Source of the DNA: Sisyra terminalis
Taxonomy: Eukaryota > Arthropoda > Insecta > Neuroptera > Sisyridae
Assembly (NCBI GenBank): GCA_958496175.1
Contig: OY292274.1
Coordinates: 52,896,630 to 52,960,629 of the forward strand
Length of the DNA stretch: 64,000 nt
Direction of reading: 5' to 3'
This document shows positions 25,986 to 39,174 of this stretch, in pieces (position 1 is the stretch's first letter; every line of letters starts with the position of its first letter). The position numbers and the translations under genes are program-made. The notes below the pieces were generated by a model. The model searched no databases. It was given only the letters and a program-made list of their open reading frames with translations, and was not told the DNA's origin.

Positions 25986-28900
25986 CAAGTTTAATACTTA
26001 TGTAGTACTTATACCATATAGGCGATTTTAAATTTTGGTTCGTTTTTCAACAATCAAACTTTTTAAAATCTATTTTATTTTATGAACCAATGGTTGTGAT
26101 CTGGAGTAATTATATATTCGGGTGAAAAGCATTAAGGTAGCAATTTTTTGCCATATATTTCACTGTCAATTCAAATATAAAATCTTCGATACTAACTTTT
26201 TTTCGGTATTTAGAACAATTTGAAAACCAATTATTGTTATTGAAAATAAATAAAATATTCGAATTTACTTCCACGCTTTCCATCTTTTTCCAACAATTTT
26301 GTATGTACAACGTCCAAATGTGCGAAATCGAATAGGTTTTTAGTCATGTTAACTAACATAAAGAAGGTCATTATTTTTTTTCGTTTTACATTGTATTTTC
26401 AAATATAAGTGCACATTTGTATCAATGAAATTTGGAAATTGTTTTCCTTATACGATGCAGATATATAATAAGAAAGGGTTTTTGAAAATTTCTCTCTTAA
26501 AAGAGTAAAAAACGGTAGCAAAGTTTGTAAGCTTAATATAAAACAAAGTTGATTTATTGTTAGAAACAAAAACTTAGGGTCTGCTTAAAAATTTATACTC
26601 TGGCAAGTAGATATATCTGAAAAGGTTAAGTTTAGTTTATAAATGAGCATTATGTTTTTTGACTTTCACATATTGTAATCCTGAAAATCCGAATTACGTG
26701 TTCACAAATAAATACATTAGTGAGTGAGTACTCCTACCAACGTTTTGAGTGCGTAAGTAGGGATAACAGAGCGCATGCGCATAGCCCATTCTGCACGGAT
26801 GCACGGCAAGATAGCCAATTTATATATACGATTATATTTTATTATATTCTTCTATTTTAATTTAAAATGATATTTCAAAACCTTAACTTATGACTTTTTT
26901 TGTAATTTCATATTTGACTATTAATATCTATTAATGTTTAATATTTCATATATAAAATATTTCATTTAGTACATCGCTAGTAGAAGTGATATACCTAGTA
27001 AGGATCTTACAAAAAAGAATAAATGTAAAAGGATTTAAACACGATTTCTTAATTCACTATATAAATATTAAATATAAATATTTAATATAAATATTAAACT
27101 TGAAAACTTTAATATATTTTACAAATTACATACTATTTAATAGTTAATTTTTATCTTATAACAAATTTAAAAATAGCTTTGTGGTAATTTATAAATTAAA
27201 GGAATTTTTGTTGAAACTAGAATGGATTACGCAGTTTAATCCATCATTTTTGCCACGTATTATCAAACAGCAAGTGCAATGAAATACGCTAATTCCAAAC
27301 TTGTTTTGTTGGGGTGCATAACCTTTTTCTATCCAGGCAAAAATTCTTTGCATTTTGAGAGAATTCTTTGCAAGAGCATCATCTATATATTTTATTTTTA
27401 TAATTAAAATCTAGCGACTCGTTCAATTCATTATTGGATTACGAAAAATAAGATAATAATACCCTGGCAAATTATCAATAAGTGTAAATAAAATTCTTTA
27501 TAACTTGTTTCGTTTGATGGTGGTCCTTATTTCTCGCTAGAACAAAACAACCAAAAGAAGTAATTCTATATCCGCAGGACATCAGTAGCTAGCAGTATTT
27601 CAAAAATTTCTTTTCAAATGAATGAGCTCAAAGAATGTTGAACAAATGTTCGGTAGCATTTACACGTGTCAACTTGTGTTTTATCTTCTCTCATCTTCAT
27701 TTGTGTCAGATTTTCGGATTTTGTGGTTTGACACATGTCGGATACATAGAATAACGAAGAATATTATGCGATCGCAACGTCAAATTTATAGAAATCAAAA
27801 AAAAAAAACTTTAGATTTTGGATCGTGTGAGCGGCTATTGTCTTGAAAACAAACTAATATAATACATTCACCGGCAGCTAATTCTATGTTCGCTTCCAAT
27901 TGGTCAACATTTTATTAAATTAGATTCTAATGAAGAATTCTTATGGCTGTAAAATGGAAGAGAGATGAAAATATAATTGACTAATTCAAAAATAATTGTA
28001 AATAGGTGTGATCTAAAAAATCATTACATCATAATAATTGATGTTTTCTGGCGAGTACCTAGTTTAGAATGATGAGTTAGTCTGTCTACATATATACGTT
28101 TTTTTCCAATAATCAAGCGCCTTTTGTTCATCAAATGACTAATTATTCTCAACAGATGAGAGAGGTGTTAAATTCAGTAGCATTTATGTAATAAATAATT
28201 ATGTGAACCTATATGTATACAAACGTTACGTGTATAGAATAACATTCATATGTATGTGGTATGGGTGTTTCATGTGTGCGAGGCTAGTAAATATATGTAA
28301 GCATATTCATAATTAACAAGATAAGTAATAGGTTTAATCTCTTAGAAGCTATTGTGTACCTACGCTTGTCTTTAAAGAGCATTTATAATTAAACATATGT
28401 ACGTAACAATGATGAACATAAATTAACTCTTGATAAGTACTTCTATTTGATTGGTTCTTATTTTTACTTTACAATTGCCAATGAAAAATACAGTATTCGC
28501 CTTCCATTTTAAGATTAATGTAATGATAATTATAATTAACATTTCAAAAATAATCAGAGAGTTCATAAACTTTCATCTAATTTTTAAATACTGTTATTAT
28601 CTACAGAAATAAAATCGAAATTTCTTACGATTTTATTGGAGAAATAACTTGTGTTTTTTATTTATTTTTTTGAAAATCAGAATCATTTGTAAAAGAGCTG
28701 TATGATCGCAAAAATTTATCCCATTAGTGACATTTACCCTAATAGTGAATAGAGAAATTGGTGAAATGGAGCCCTAAGTGCTAGAATTTCTATGTCCTTA
28801 AGTAAATAATAACAATATTTGCTAAGATACATAATATTTATATTGAGTTTATTTATTGAATCCATTTATTGGCTAATTATTTTTTCTAATCATTTGTTTG

Positions 28901-29074
28901 TCATTTTATCTAATTCATTTTGTGTTCTCGAATGATAATTTGTGTAATAATTGAGAATAAATATGAAATTATACAATTATAAAAGACATATACAATTGAT
29001 AAAAAAAGCATAAATGCTAGAATTTCAAAATCCGTAGATAAATAAAATACCCTAAACATTTTCTAATTGTAGTA
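25986..29074. other. AT-rich stretch without genes
   Basis: No supported gene. The NRF-1-like palindrome at 26771-26780 sits in a short GC-richer patch (26740-26815). An open frame at 27622-27846 on + has no recognisable domain. An AT-only tandem/palindromic run lies at 27057-27103. Confidence 0.45.
26771..26780. promoter_or_regulatory. NRF-1/erect-wing-like GCGCATGCGC palindrome
   Basis: GCGCATGCGC followed by A matches the core of the animal NRF-1 (insect erect wing) site. It lies in a ~75-bp GC-richer patch in otherwise AT-rich DNA. Such sites usually mark promoters, but no exon was identified within 500 bp, so the functional reading is a guess. Confidence 0.25.
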
Positions 29075-29347
29075 GTTTAATTATGTATATATATAATCAT
29101 TTGTCCTGACTGACTAATGGATCAAAGAACAGCCTAAATCGATAGTCGTAGAGGTGTAAAATTTATAGGGTATATTCCTTGAATGATATATGCATCCGAT
29201 AAAAAAGGATTTGTCAAAAAAATTTCCCTACAAAAATTGTAAAATTCGAATTTAACACGAAAAATTATTGCTGCTTATCATAATACTAATAACGGTAAAA
29301 TATCACTAATATTACACCACGCAGACGAAATCGCAGGTATCAGCTAG
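29075..29347 (+). mobile_element. Helitron 3' fragment, family C
   Basis: It ends CGCAGACGAAATCGCAGG, spacer, CTAG (29344-29347), then T. The terminal block closely resembles that of the 61930-62888 element (CGCAGACGAAGTTGCGGG...CAGCTAG), but the body differs. It begins TTTGTCCTGACTGACTAATG and continues with GTCGTAGAGGTGTAAAATTT, a layout common in insect Helitron-like repeats. The hairpin is partly decayed. No coding capacity. Confidence 0.6.
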
Positions 29348-29661
29348 TTGAATAATATAAAGTATTAAATTCACTTTTTTCCGAATATTTCTTCGAAATC
29401 TTTTCCCAAGTAACCATTTTTTCGAATAACTTTTCCTAGTCTTTTTCAGTAATTAATAATATTTTTATATATTTTTCATTAAACCAAATCGGAAAAGTCT
29501 GGCTTCCTCAATCTACGTAGTTTTATCTACGTAAGTCCTTATATGACACCCAGATTCTTATTCTATCATTGTAACTATCCTTATTAATAACACCTATATT
29601 TTTTTTAATTATTAATGAGATATGAAGTTCATATAAAAAATTTTAATCATCATTTATTTTA

Positions 29662-29829
29662 AATTGTTATTTACCATGGCTCTGTAACTTCATATTAAAA
29701 TCTTTAGCGACTTTAGGGTTTATTAAAATCCGTAATCGAGAAATATCGAAAATTTGCTTGAAACAAGAATCAAACCCAAAACCTACCAGTTTTGGACCGG
29801 TAATCTTGACCACTCGGCCACCAGTAAGC
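29662..29829 (-). mobile_element. tRNA-derived SINE, copy 1
   Basis: Read on the minus strand, the head carries an A-box, TGGCCGAGTGG (29820-29810), and a decayed B-box, GGTTTGATTC (29777-29768), spaced as in a tRNA promoter for RNA polymerase III. The body (CAAATTTTCGATATTTCTCG, then GATTTTAATAAACCC) is shared with copies at 47165, 47815 and 60645. The tail ends near TAAATAACAATT. Non-coding; it needs a LINE for movement. Confidence 0.75.
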
Positions 29830-31963
29830 TCTTCATTTTTAGTAACAATATTTTTTTTTTAATTTTTGAAAAAACATTATTTGGAAAAATGGCTACTATA
29901 TTGCTAACTTTTGTGATTCAAATTGAATGCATTGATTTTTAATTTAACTCTACTTCCTTTATATTGAGCTTAGGTATAGGTAATTTTGATTATTTATTTA
30001 TACTTACCTAATTAGTTTCAATAAAAAAATCATTTATTTTGACTCTACAATGGAATAGATATAGGCAAAATTTTGAATAAAATTAATATTAGCATTGGCT
30101 TAAGCAGAAAAGTGATTAAAGGAAAGCATTTTTTCAAAATTCCCAGATTTCCGAGGGCGAGAGGGTAACTATATTTTAATAAATATATTTATATAAATGG
30201 GGATTTCAGTTTAAAATAATTTGAAATAACAGAAAATCACCATTGAATAATATTATAAAATCTTAAGCAATTAACGGTGCATTTATTGTGTAAAGGTATT
30301 TAATTAAAAAGTTCGTTATCAAAGCTTTTATCATACAAATATGGTATTATGATTTGTATGCGAGCATTACAATAAAAGCGAAATAAAAATAAGATGGGTA
30401 CTATGAAAACTTTAACATTATATTGATGCCCAAAGATAGAGCTGTAAATAAAAGGTATGAGATAATAAAATCACTGATAAAAACGAAATGATATCCTCAT
30501 AAGTAAAATACTTGTAATTTATAAATCCTTTTAAATAATGATTCAAACCGTGCTTACACATGAACGTACCTATACAAGATTTTATAGAGATGCTCCGAGG
30601 TGAGAAATACCTCCTGCTGTGAAATACTCGAGAGAGCATGGTTACAATGCTCTTCATAAAAAGATTATTGGGTTCTTTTGTTGTCGATAATGATGAAGGT
30701 AAAATATTATACACAAATTTGCTATTAGGTGTTGTTATTAATTATAATAAAATCAGGAGCCGGTTAGTTGACGCCGTAACGCTTCATTACACCTTCTTAT
30801 TTGAAAAACCTTTCAATACAATAAAAATGATTTCTAGTTACCTTTTAATAGTGTACCAGTAAATAAATTTAATTTTAAACTGAAAAGAACATCAACTTTT
30901 ATATTACATATTTTATCTCTTCATCAATATCACTACTGTTTTTATTTCATTTTTAGTGCCAATACAATTAAAACTATATTAAAATTAAGTCGATTTTTTT
31001 ACATTTTAGTGGCAGCAGAAAATTATTAAAATTAACAATTGGAAGTTTTTCGGTTATGTTTACGTTTTTCACCGCTTCAACTTCTGATTTTATTTTCCAA
31101 AAAACTTGAGTTTCGAAAATTATTCATATTTTTTCAAATATGAAATTTGGAAATATGGAATAGTTTATTTAAACTGTAATTTGCCTAGTATAAGTAATAC
31201 AAGAGAACAGTATTTGGAAGCCTCAAAGAAAAGAAAATATAGCCCAAATTTAATATTTAATTATAATTTAAGCAAAATTTACAAGGATAAATAATTATCA
31301 TGTGAAATTCAAACTTCTAGTGTTTTTATTTATAAGTGGCTTTTGTATAGTATGGCTTGGTAGATACAGATTAGAATATTGACTAAAAACGGTATCATCC
31401 ATAAGTATGTACCATGTACATACCGAATTCTATACACAAAAACATTAAGAAATAATACATCTCTAATTAAAAAACATTTAGAAGCTTTCAAACTCTTTAG
31501 GATTTGTTTTCAAAAAAATCGTACATGCAATATGAAATGTATTATAGAATACTCGCTAATGAAAAATAATTTTTAGGGAATAGAAATTGTATAGAAGATT
31601 ACATTTTCAGTGAACTTATTTTTTGTCGTCAGTTCTATGTATTTCATGTTTCTTTTTTTGAAAACTTTTGTCAAGCTTTTTAAAATTTTTAGTTCTAAAG
31701 TATTAAACTAAAATTTCTATAAAGTGATATTTTAAGTTGATATTTGTTCAAGAAAATATGTAAACTATATTTTATGTACGACGTTTTAATACGCAGCTTA
31801 AATGGGCATTGATTTAAAAAAGTATTTTTCGGAAGATATGTATGAAAGTAATCTAAATATATATTTAATTTGATTTTCCTATAAGCCATAAAAATATTAA
31901 AGAAAAGAAGAAAGAAATGCCCTTTCACATCAATACATAGAAAATACAACCAGAAAATGTGGC
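29830..31963. other. AT-rich stretch without genes
   Basis: The longest frame (98 codons, minus, 30418-30714) overlaps a plus-strand frame, has no domain I recognise and no splice context. I regard it as chance. Confidence 0.45.
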
Positions 31964-32545
31964 ATAGGTATTTAAATATTTAGGATGTAACCTCACCAAA
32001 GGTGGAAAATCTACTAAGGAAATTAAAGAGCTTTGCGCTTTGGTACTATGGTGTTTAACAGCTAGAAAAATCTGCTTATTAGAATATTAGAGCTTAAATT
32101 CAAAGTTGCTAAAGCGCTATGGTTAGAGTGTAGTATTATATGGATCGAAAACCTAAGTCCTAAGAAAATAATTTAGCCAGCATTTGGAGAGCTTTAAGTT
32201 GTAGTGCTGGAAAAAAATGGAAAAATGGATTGTTTATTATTTACTTTTGTTAACTATATTTCATAATTTGACTTCATCTTATGTTTTAACGATTAAGTAG
32301 CCGAATCTGAAACGTGGAAGTTTTGAGAATAATCATCGATGAAAGAACGATTTATATTTTAAATGATGACAAATAAAACGCTAATTAGATGGGTCACATT
32401 TCAATAGGAAAAGGATTCCTACTTAAAACTATATAAGGGGAACTGGAAAGTTTCAAGAGAGGGATAGACTACTCCAATTTGAGGAATCTTGCCAAAAATA
32501 ACCAGCGCTGGAGGTTAAGATTCAAGTGTAAGACATGGGTATTTA
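31964..32545 (+). pseudogene. RTE-like non-LTR reverse transcriptase, C-terminal fossil
   Basis: The sequence reads FKYLGCNLTKGGKSTKEIKE at 31970-32030. This is the conserved block after the RT palm in RTE-type elements, where families show YLGs.it.dGk...EI. About 100 bases on, near 32130, comes VLYGSKT (family LLYGcETW), then LESFKL*CWKKMEKW (family aFEmwcwRRm.kI). Near 32380-32480 there are remnants of RW.TF / NRKRIPT and GTGKFQERDRLLQFEE (family WiGHilR..., GkrrrGRpr). Several stops and at least two frameshifts interrupt it, and part of the segment around 32230-32370 has diverged. The element copied itself through an RNA intermediate. This copy is a dead 5'-truncated insertion. The endonuclease domain is absent. 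Confidence 0.65.
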
Positions 32546-32645
32546 AACTTCTTTCAGATCAAAAACACAAAAATAAAACGGTTAAGCCCTCTAGATTTTG
32601 ACAACGAAAAAAATATTTTTTATTGGGTTTTTTAAACCCTAAGAC

Positions 32646-33095
32646 CAGTGGCTCTAAACCCTATGCCCACGGGCACTACGGCACTCTTCGACCATTTCAT
32701 ATGTGCCCATCGCTATGCGGCCACTTTTAAAAATATATTTGTTTATAAACACAATGTTAAGAAAAGACTTTATATTTAGTAACTAAACAGAAAAATAAGA
32801 AAAAAGATAAAATTTAAATTTTCCCGGTTGAAATAGCATCTTCTTAGAATAGTTTGGTTTGTTTCCGTTTCTGTAATAACGTCCTTTAGTAAAAAGTTCT
32901 CCTATTTCGACTAAATCACCAGAATTTGTTTATTTTTTATATTTTATTTTTGAGAACTAAATATTTTTTGTGCATTACCACTATATATTAATCGCTATCT
33001 CCAACTGTAAATATACCATGAAAAAATAAATTGTGCCCGCCGTCCTACTGCCATTCTAGAATATGCTCTTGGGAGTAAAAAGGTTGGTGATCCTT
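32646..33095. mobile_element. hAT-type MITE (CAGTGGYTC termini)
   Basis: The left end CAGTGGCTCTAAACCC and, in inverse, the right end CAAGGATCACCAACC fit the CAGTGGTTCCCAACC pattern of a widespread hAT subgroup. The inner parts of both arms also resemble each other (GCCCACGGGCAC against GGCGGGCACA). The flanking octamers CCTAAGAC and CCTTAGGT agree at five of eight positions, a worn target duplication. The interior (450 bp in all) has no coding potential. An ORF crossing the right end is incidental. Confidence 0.55.
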
Positions 33096-35994
33096 GCCTT
33101 AGGTATTAAATTAGGGAATAAACTGCATCACAGAAAAAATATCATAAGAAACCGTCAATTATTAATTAAAGTAAATAAACAGGTATGGGAGTTACGAGTA
33201 AAAATTCTAAGTTTATTATTTAGCGGAAACATGATTATGTTAGTATTAAGTAATAATAATAAAGTAATTACTACAACATCCAGTAAGATTAAACAAAACG
33301 TATGTTATATTCAAAAGTATTGAATGCACAATCCAAACATGATACATTAATACAGAGTGAGGTGTAAAAATGAAAAAGGAAAAAAATGTTATCCCACGCT
33401 CTCGCCCCCGTTCTACGTTCATAAATTAACGCACAGTCTATTGTAGTGACCGTGGAGTCGTTTCTACTAACAATATCCAAAAGCTATGCATGTAGTAGTT
33501 CAATATAATAATTAATCATTCTTCAACAATTGATTGAAAATTAATCAAAAGTGTAACGAGACAGGTGATTGGTAATAATTGTTCACACTATTCAACGAAC
33601 GAGACTCGCTACCAATAGCCTCGCTATTGATAATCACCTTTAACTGCCCGATCTACAATTCAAAATCACAGTGAACATAATGTAAAGCCTTTTAACCCTT
33701 GTTTCATTTCACATTAAAAAAATATGTAAACCACCATAATAATGCTGACGCAATTCGTATTATTACATACAATTTAAGCGTTATATTCCGCACATCACTA
33801 TTTCTAGACATTCAAAACCCAGTTATTCACGGCTTATTAACATAATGGATGATAATTTCAACTTATTTTCATAGCTAAAATTCAGTGAAACCAGCACCAA
33901 CAATAGTCATAATTTATTGGTGTCAAAAGGATCACAATGTTTGAGTAGCTTTCAATCAAATAGAATCGTCAAACAAATAAAATGTAAAAAATTTCTGGTC
34001 TTATTCATAACAGTTTTTGTCGTCTTTCTTTATAAATCAGATGATTTCAATTACTATTCTTGTCTTTTGTATTCGAGTTTCATAAATTGGCGTTTCGATA
34101 CGCTTCAATTTAACAACATTAATCATTTTTCTTCTGGTGGATTATTATTTTGATTATAAGCGCATCATTATAATTACATCGTAAAATGTAAATTGTCTGA
34201 AAGATTACGCATAGCTTTTATTAATTTAATAAAATATGTGATAAAAAGCCATACAAAAAGTGTGGGATTCACACACTTTGTATTTAAGTAGTAAATTAGA
34301 TATGTGTATTAAGAAAACTTCTATACCTTAAATTGATTACGTGTACCTCTGACACTTATTCTGTCTGATATTTTATTCTGTTGAAATATGAAATTGGACA
34401 ATTAAAACAATTGATTAATGTTTGAAAAATTTTAAAAGATGAAAATTTAAGGTAGTACAAATCTATGTGCGATATTTCCGCTGGATTGGATAACTGGAAA
34501 ATAGTCAATTATCACCTCGAAAATTTGTCACCAAAAACGCAAAAGTAATACAAAAGAATGAAAAAAAAATTCTACTAGAAATATTTATAAGCAATTTTAA
34601 TTTCATTCAAAGCATTAGTAATACACTTTTGCTCCTCAAGTTCTGAATGTTCCTACAATGCTTATAGAAATTTTTGAATGATACATGAATATATTTCAAT
34701 CATAATACAGAAATTTCCCGACTGCACGGTAGTTTCATTCCCCAATGTGAACCCTATTCTGTATGAAAATGGGAGGTAGGTTCCAAATATTAGAAACATT
34801 TCTAGAAAATAAATGAAAAATGCGGGTTCAAGCAAAAAAAACATTGTTTATAGGTATAAACATTAAAATATAAGTAACATCCCAGAAAACTACTAAAATA
34901 TTAAAATAATAGAATCACAAATATGCATTCGATTAGAATATTCTGCATTAAAAAACGTTCAATCGCTGCTACATTCTCATGAGCTTTTTTGCCTTTGAAA
35001 TAAAATAGTTACCTTACATTATTTAACACTGTTTTTCTTTTTTTTTATATTGTTTTCATAAGGAACGAAAGCAGTTGTCAAATGTCTATCTTAATAATTC
35101 AGCACGCACGAAGATACAAGTTTTAGAAAACCGTGCAATATGAAATTTTAATCATACAGTTTGAAAATAAGTATTAAAAATTCAACTTGTGCAGTAGAAA
35201 CCCGCGCCGTCGGAGGGGCTGTACTAAGTTCTCGTTTAGCACTGTTAGTATCCGATATTTCAAAATTTAGTTTACATCATAGGTACAGCATATAGAATGG
35301 AGAAGTCCATAGAGATAGATAAAGGATAATTTTACGGACGTAAATTTCTTTGACGTTTCTCATTTGAGGCACTTATAAATTAAATCGAATAATCAGTTAG
35401 AAGGGTGCTTTATAATAGAGAAGGCACGGTAGTGGTTTTTAGAGCACAATTTTTTTTTTTGTGTTTTATGTCTAACGATAATTTCAGTATCCCGCGTGGT
35501 TGAATTCTTCTCTCCAATCTCGGGCAAAGTTATTTATCTACGGTGATCTACGGCAAGATTCTATAAATTGGGGTGACTCATTTCTCGTTTTAATAAATCC
35601 TGCCTGTTGTACGAGTCTATACTATGAAAACTTTAAAGAAATAAATTGAATTATATATATAATTTCAATAATTAGTAAAATTTTATTTAATACTAGCTAA
35701 TGAATTGCATTTAAAACTTATTTTTCATAATTATTGAAATGACTCACCAATGGCAATGATTAATGGCCACTTATTATTATAATTTGAGTTACTTCCCGAT
35801 TACTTATTAATTAATATCACTATATTTAATATAATAGGAATCATTACTTTTTGCTCTACATATTGATACCGATTCATAAAATCAAAAATATTTCTTTAAC
35901 CATTAATTTATATCATTAAAGAATGAAATATCATCAGTATTAGTTCTTTTAGATTTTTTCCTGTGATTCTGAATTAAATAGTAAATGTTTTATA
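33096..35994. other. AT-rich stretch without genes
   Basis: No supported gene. A GC-richer patch (33390-33470) and another around 35195-35225 have no open frame worth calling. Inverted repeat AGGTGATT/AATCACCT spans 33563-33639. TGACTCA (AP-1 core) occurs near 35573 without context. Confidence 0.4.
34251..34283. repeat. Compact hairpin
   Basis: ATACAAAAAGTGTG pairs with CACACACTTTGTAT across a short loop, with one or two bulged bases. It is shorter than a typical animal microRNA precursor. Confidence 0.4.
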
Positions 35995-36501
35995 TCACTC
36001 CATTAAAAGTTATTCAACATTTAACTTGAATTAATTTGTTTAATTTGTTTAATTGGTATTTTGTAATTTATTTAACATTTAATTTGTTGACTACAAGTTC
36101 TGAGAAATTTCTCATAGATGGCGTCAAGTGAAATGGTAAAAATTCGAATTTTAATTGAACTTTTGTCCATAGTCTCATTAATTAGTATCAAATTCACTTC
36201 GTAGGTACAAAATATTGATTAAGTTTGAAAATTTATCCTGGATAAATTGAATTTCACGACTATAGCGAATTTGGATCATATGTCACCTGTTTTAACTGTC
36301 AAAAAATATTTTTTTTGTTTAATTTTCAATTCAAGCCTTAAAATTAACACAAATAATCACTGGCGCTCTAATGATAATAATTTTTATTTTCTCTTTCAAT
36401 GATTTTATAGTTAAAAAAAGTAAAAAGGAGCAAAAAGTTGAAAATATTGCAAGATTTATATTAGGCACAAGTTAAATGTTGAATAACTTTTAATGGAGTG
36501 A
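35995..36501. mobile_element. MITE with perfect 34-bp terminal inverted repeats
   Basis: TCACTCCATTAAAAGTTATT... at 35995-36028 is repeated exactly in inverse at 36468-36501. The 507-bp interior is AT-rich and non-coding. Perfect termini suggest a fairly young insertion, yet no clean target duplication is visible beside them (GTTTTATA left, TTTAATCG right), so the superfamily is left open. Confidence 0.65.
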
Positions 36502-39174
36502 TTTAATCGAAAATTTTTAAGATACCTTTTTTGTAGAGAATTAAATTTTAAGTCAGAATAATTTGATTTGAAATCTTTTCATCCATTTATTTATCAGAAA
36601 AAAAAATAAAAGTAAAAAGTCAAATAAGCCCATGTTATTTAAATAATAAAAATAATACGATTCCGGCACGGTTTAATCAAGAAATTAAGAGCTTAATTGT
36701 ATTGGATAATTTTTTTATATCTTAAACTAAAAATTCAGGCGGCGATCGCTGTAAAAAAAAACAATTTGGGAAATAACGGACACCCTAATATACATTTTTA
36801 TTAAATTTTAGAAAAATCATTATATCTTTGAAATAGCTCGAGAATAACGATTCTAAATTTTCGTTGACAACCCGCAGCATTCTTAAATGGAGCTATTGAT
36901 GTGAGACTATTGAGTCTCTAAATAGTCACGAAGTGCAAAAAGGATCAATAAAGAACTTTGGGAAATTTGCAAATTTAAACAAACTAAATTTTTATACATA
37001 CAAAATACAGCTATAACAAAGTAAAAGTGAATTGGATAAAAAAATTAAAATATTTTTGTTTTAGAATTTAGTCCCTTTTTATACTTTCGTATTATGTTAG
37101 CCTAATCATATTTAGATGTATAGAGTATTTAACGAAAAAAAAAAGCTTAAAATATTAAAATAGGACAAAAGCGAAAAAAAGCTCAACAAACTAATAAAAC
37201 GTAAATATAAACTGAAATTTTAGCCTGAGTCGTAATGCTTAACACTAACAATTCAACGAGAATACTTTTTTACTCTGAAGGGGTAAAACATTGTCATTAT
37301 AATTGCAACATAAAATTATTTCTTTATTTGTGTAAAGCACAAGTTTATGTTAGTAAAAATTATCCAATAGAATCCAATTTCATACAACGTACAAAGCCCT
37401 AAATAGCAATGTTATTCATCGACCAATGTTCTGTCAACATAAAAATGAGAAATATCTACAATTTTACTGTTGAAAATAATACTTACAAAATGCAAACTGA
37501 ATATTCATTATCGTTTATAACAAAAGTTCTATTCATCAAGCATCTTTGTGTTTCCCATCTATTTAAATAATATTATGGGAAGTTTTATTTGATTATATTT
37601 TTCTAATAATTACATGCTGTTGAATAAACTTGTATTAACATAAAGCTGTTTGGTACTTTCTAAATTATAATTCAATTAAATTCAAATAGTCTTGAATTCA
37701 GTTAGCATCATATGTGGTATGAAAAAGTTTAATTAATTTGATTTGATTTCGTGATATAACAATCTTGTTAGAATTGATTTATGCGAAAATAATTTTATAC
37801 TGTTAATTTGAAAAAAGCCAATTAATATTTCCAATAATGAATGTATAATAAGATGTCAATTTGTTAATTTAAAAGTAAATTCAAAACCTTTACGACTTCA
37901 AGTTCGTAACATTTGGTTATTGTAACTGTTGAATTTATTTCGAGAAAAAAAACAGTGTTTCTTTATTTTCACAACATAACATTAGTTGTGTGGGTACCTA
38001 GGTCTTTATTTACTGTTTTTTTTTTAATTTCTTTTATTTATGATTTCGTTATTTTTTTTATTATATTAAAATACACACAAGTCGATAATATTTAGGAAAG
38101 TTTTGTAATCACACACTATGTGTGATAACAAATAGGTTATTCTTATTGTGTGTTTGCGGTGTTTTGTCTAGAATTATTGCAAGTCAGTCCTGTTCTATTA
38201 TTCCTATAGTTGATTAAGAACCCAGCAGGAGATGTAGCGGGCCAATAGTGAAGAAAGCCATAACCACTTATGTTAGAATCACATCGGGTGTTTAAATTTA
38301 AACATATTGATTTTCAATTTAATTATTTTTATGTATTTTGATTTTCAAAAGTTTTAAAGGTAACATTTAATACAAGCTTATTAAGTTCATTTCGTTTTCA
38401 TTAAAACCTTACAGAATGGATAATTTTATTCCTAAATATTGAATGTAAGTTTGATGCACGTAAAAAAGATAAATCGAAAACTTTATTGATTTCCTAAAGA
38501 TAGGTTCTTTAGATCAGGTTTAGTGTTATAAATCTTTAAATCATATTTGTGCAATACTTTTTTTAGAAGTGAATTTCTTAAAATTGATATTTAGCCTCGT
38601 CTTAAAAATATGACCAAAAAGCTGTCTCATTAAACCGCTTTTATGATTTAATCGCAACGAAAATAAAATAGAATATGGAAAATGGAAAATGGAATAGATA
38701 ATACTGAGGGAAAAATATATTGTCTCTATTATGGTTTGTTTGTAAGTCTATAGCTTTCTATACATCTTTTTATTTTAAGTTGAGATGAACTAAAAATTTA
38801 GTATTTGAGACATATCATAATATTCTAAAAATTTTAAGCTGATCCCTAATGTTTAATCTCATTTTTATTTAAGTAATATTATTTAAATTCAATAAGTTTA
38901 CTTTATCTTCTTTTTTAAAGTACCTTTCCTTTTTTCAAAATTGATAACCGAAAAGCAAATCTGAATATCAGTTACAGTCTCTTGGAAAATTTATTATATC
39001 AAAATAGTCTGAAATGTTAGTGGTTCCTAGTCAAACGTTGCATAGGTGGCGCATAAGTAACTTTACTGTTTCAAAATAATTATCTTTCTGTAAATTAATG
39101 TATTTTGATTATTCATTTTTGTTAATAAAGCTTAAGAATTGCTATTTTGTTTTAATTATATGTGAAAAATGACC
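36502..39174. other. AT-rich stretch without genes
   Basis: Nothing recognised apart from an 8-bp hairpin ATCACACA/TGTGTGAT at 38108-38126 and a short AATGGAA tandem near 38675. Open frames are AT-driven. Confidence 0.5.

Noticed and set aside
30418..30714. 98-codon minus-strand frame
   Set aside because: No domain, overlaps an opposite frame, no splice or promoter context, and length is within chance for 64 kb in six frames.
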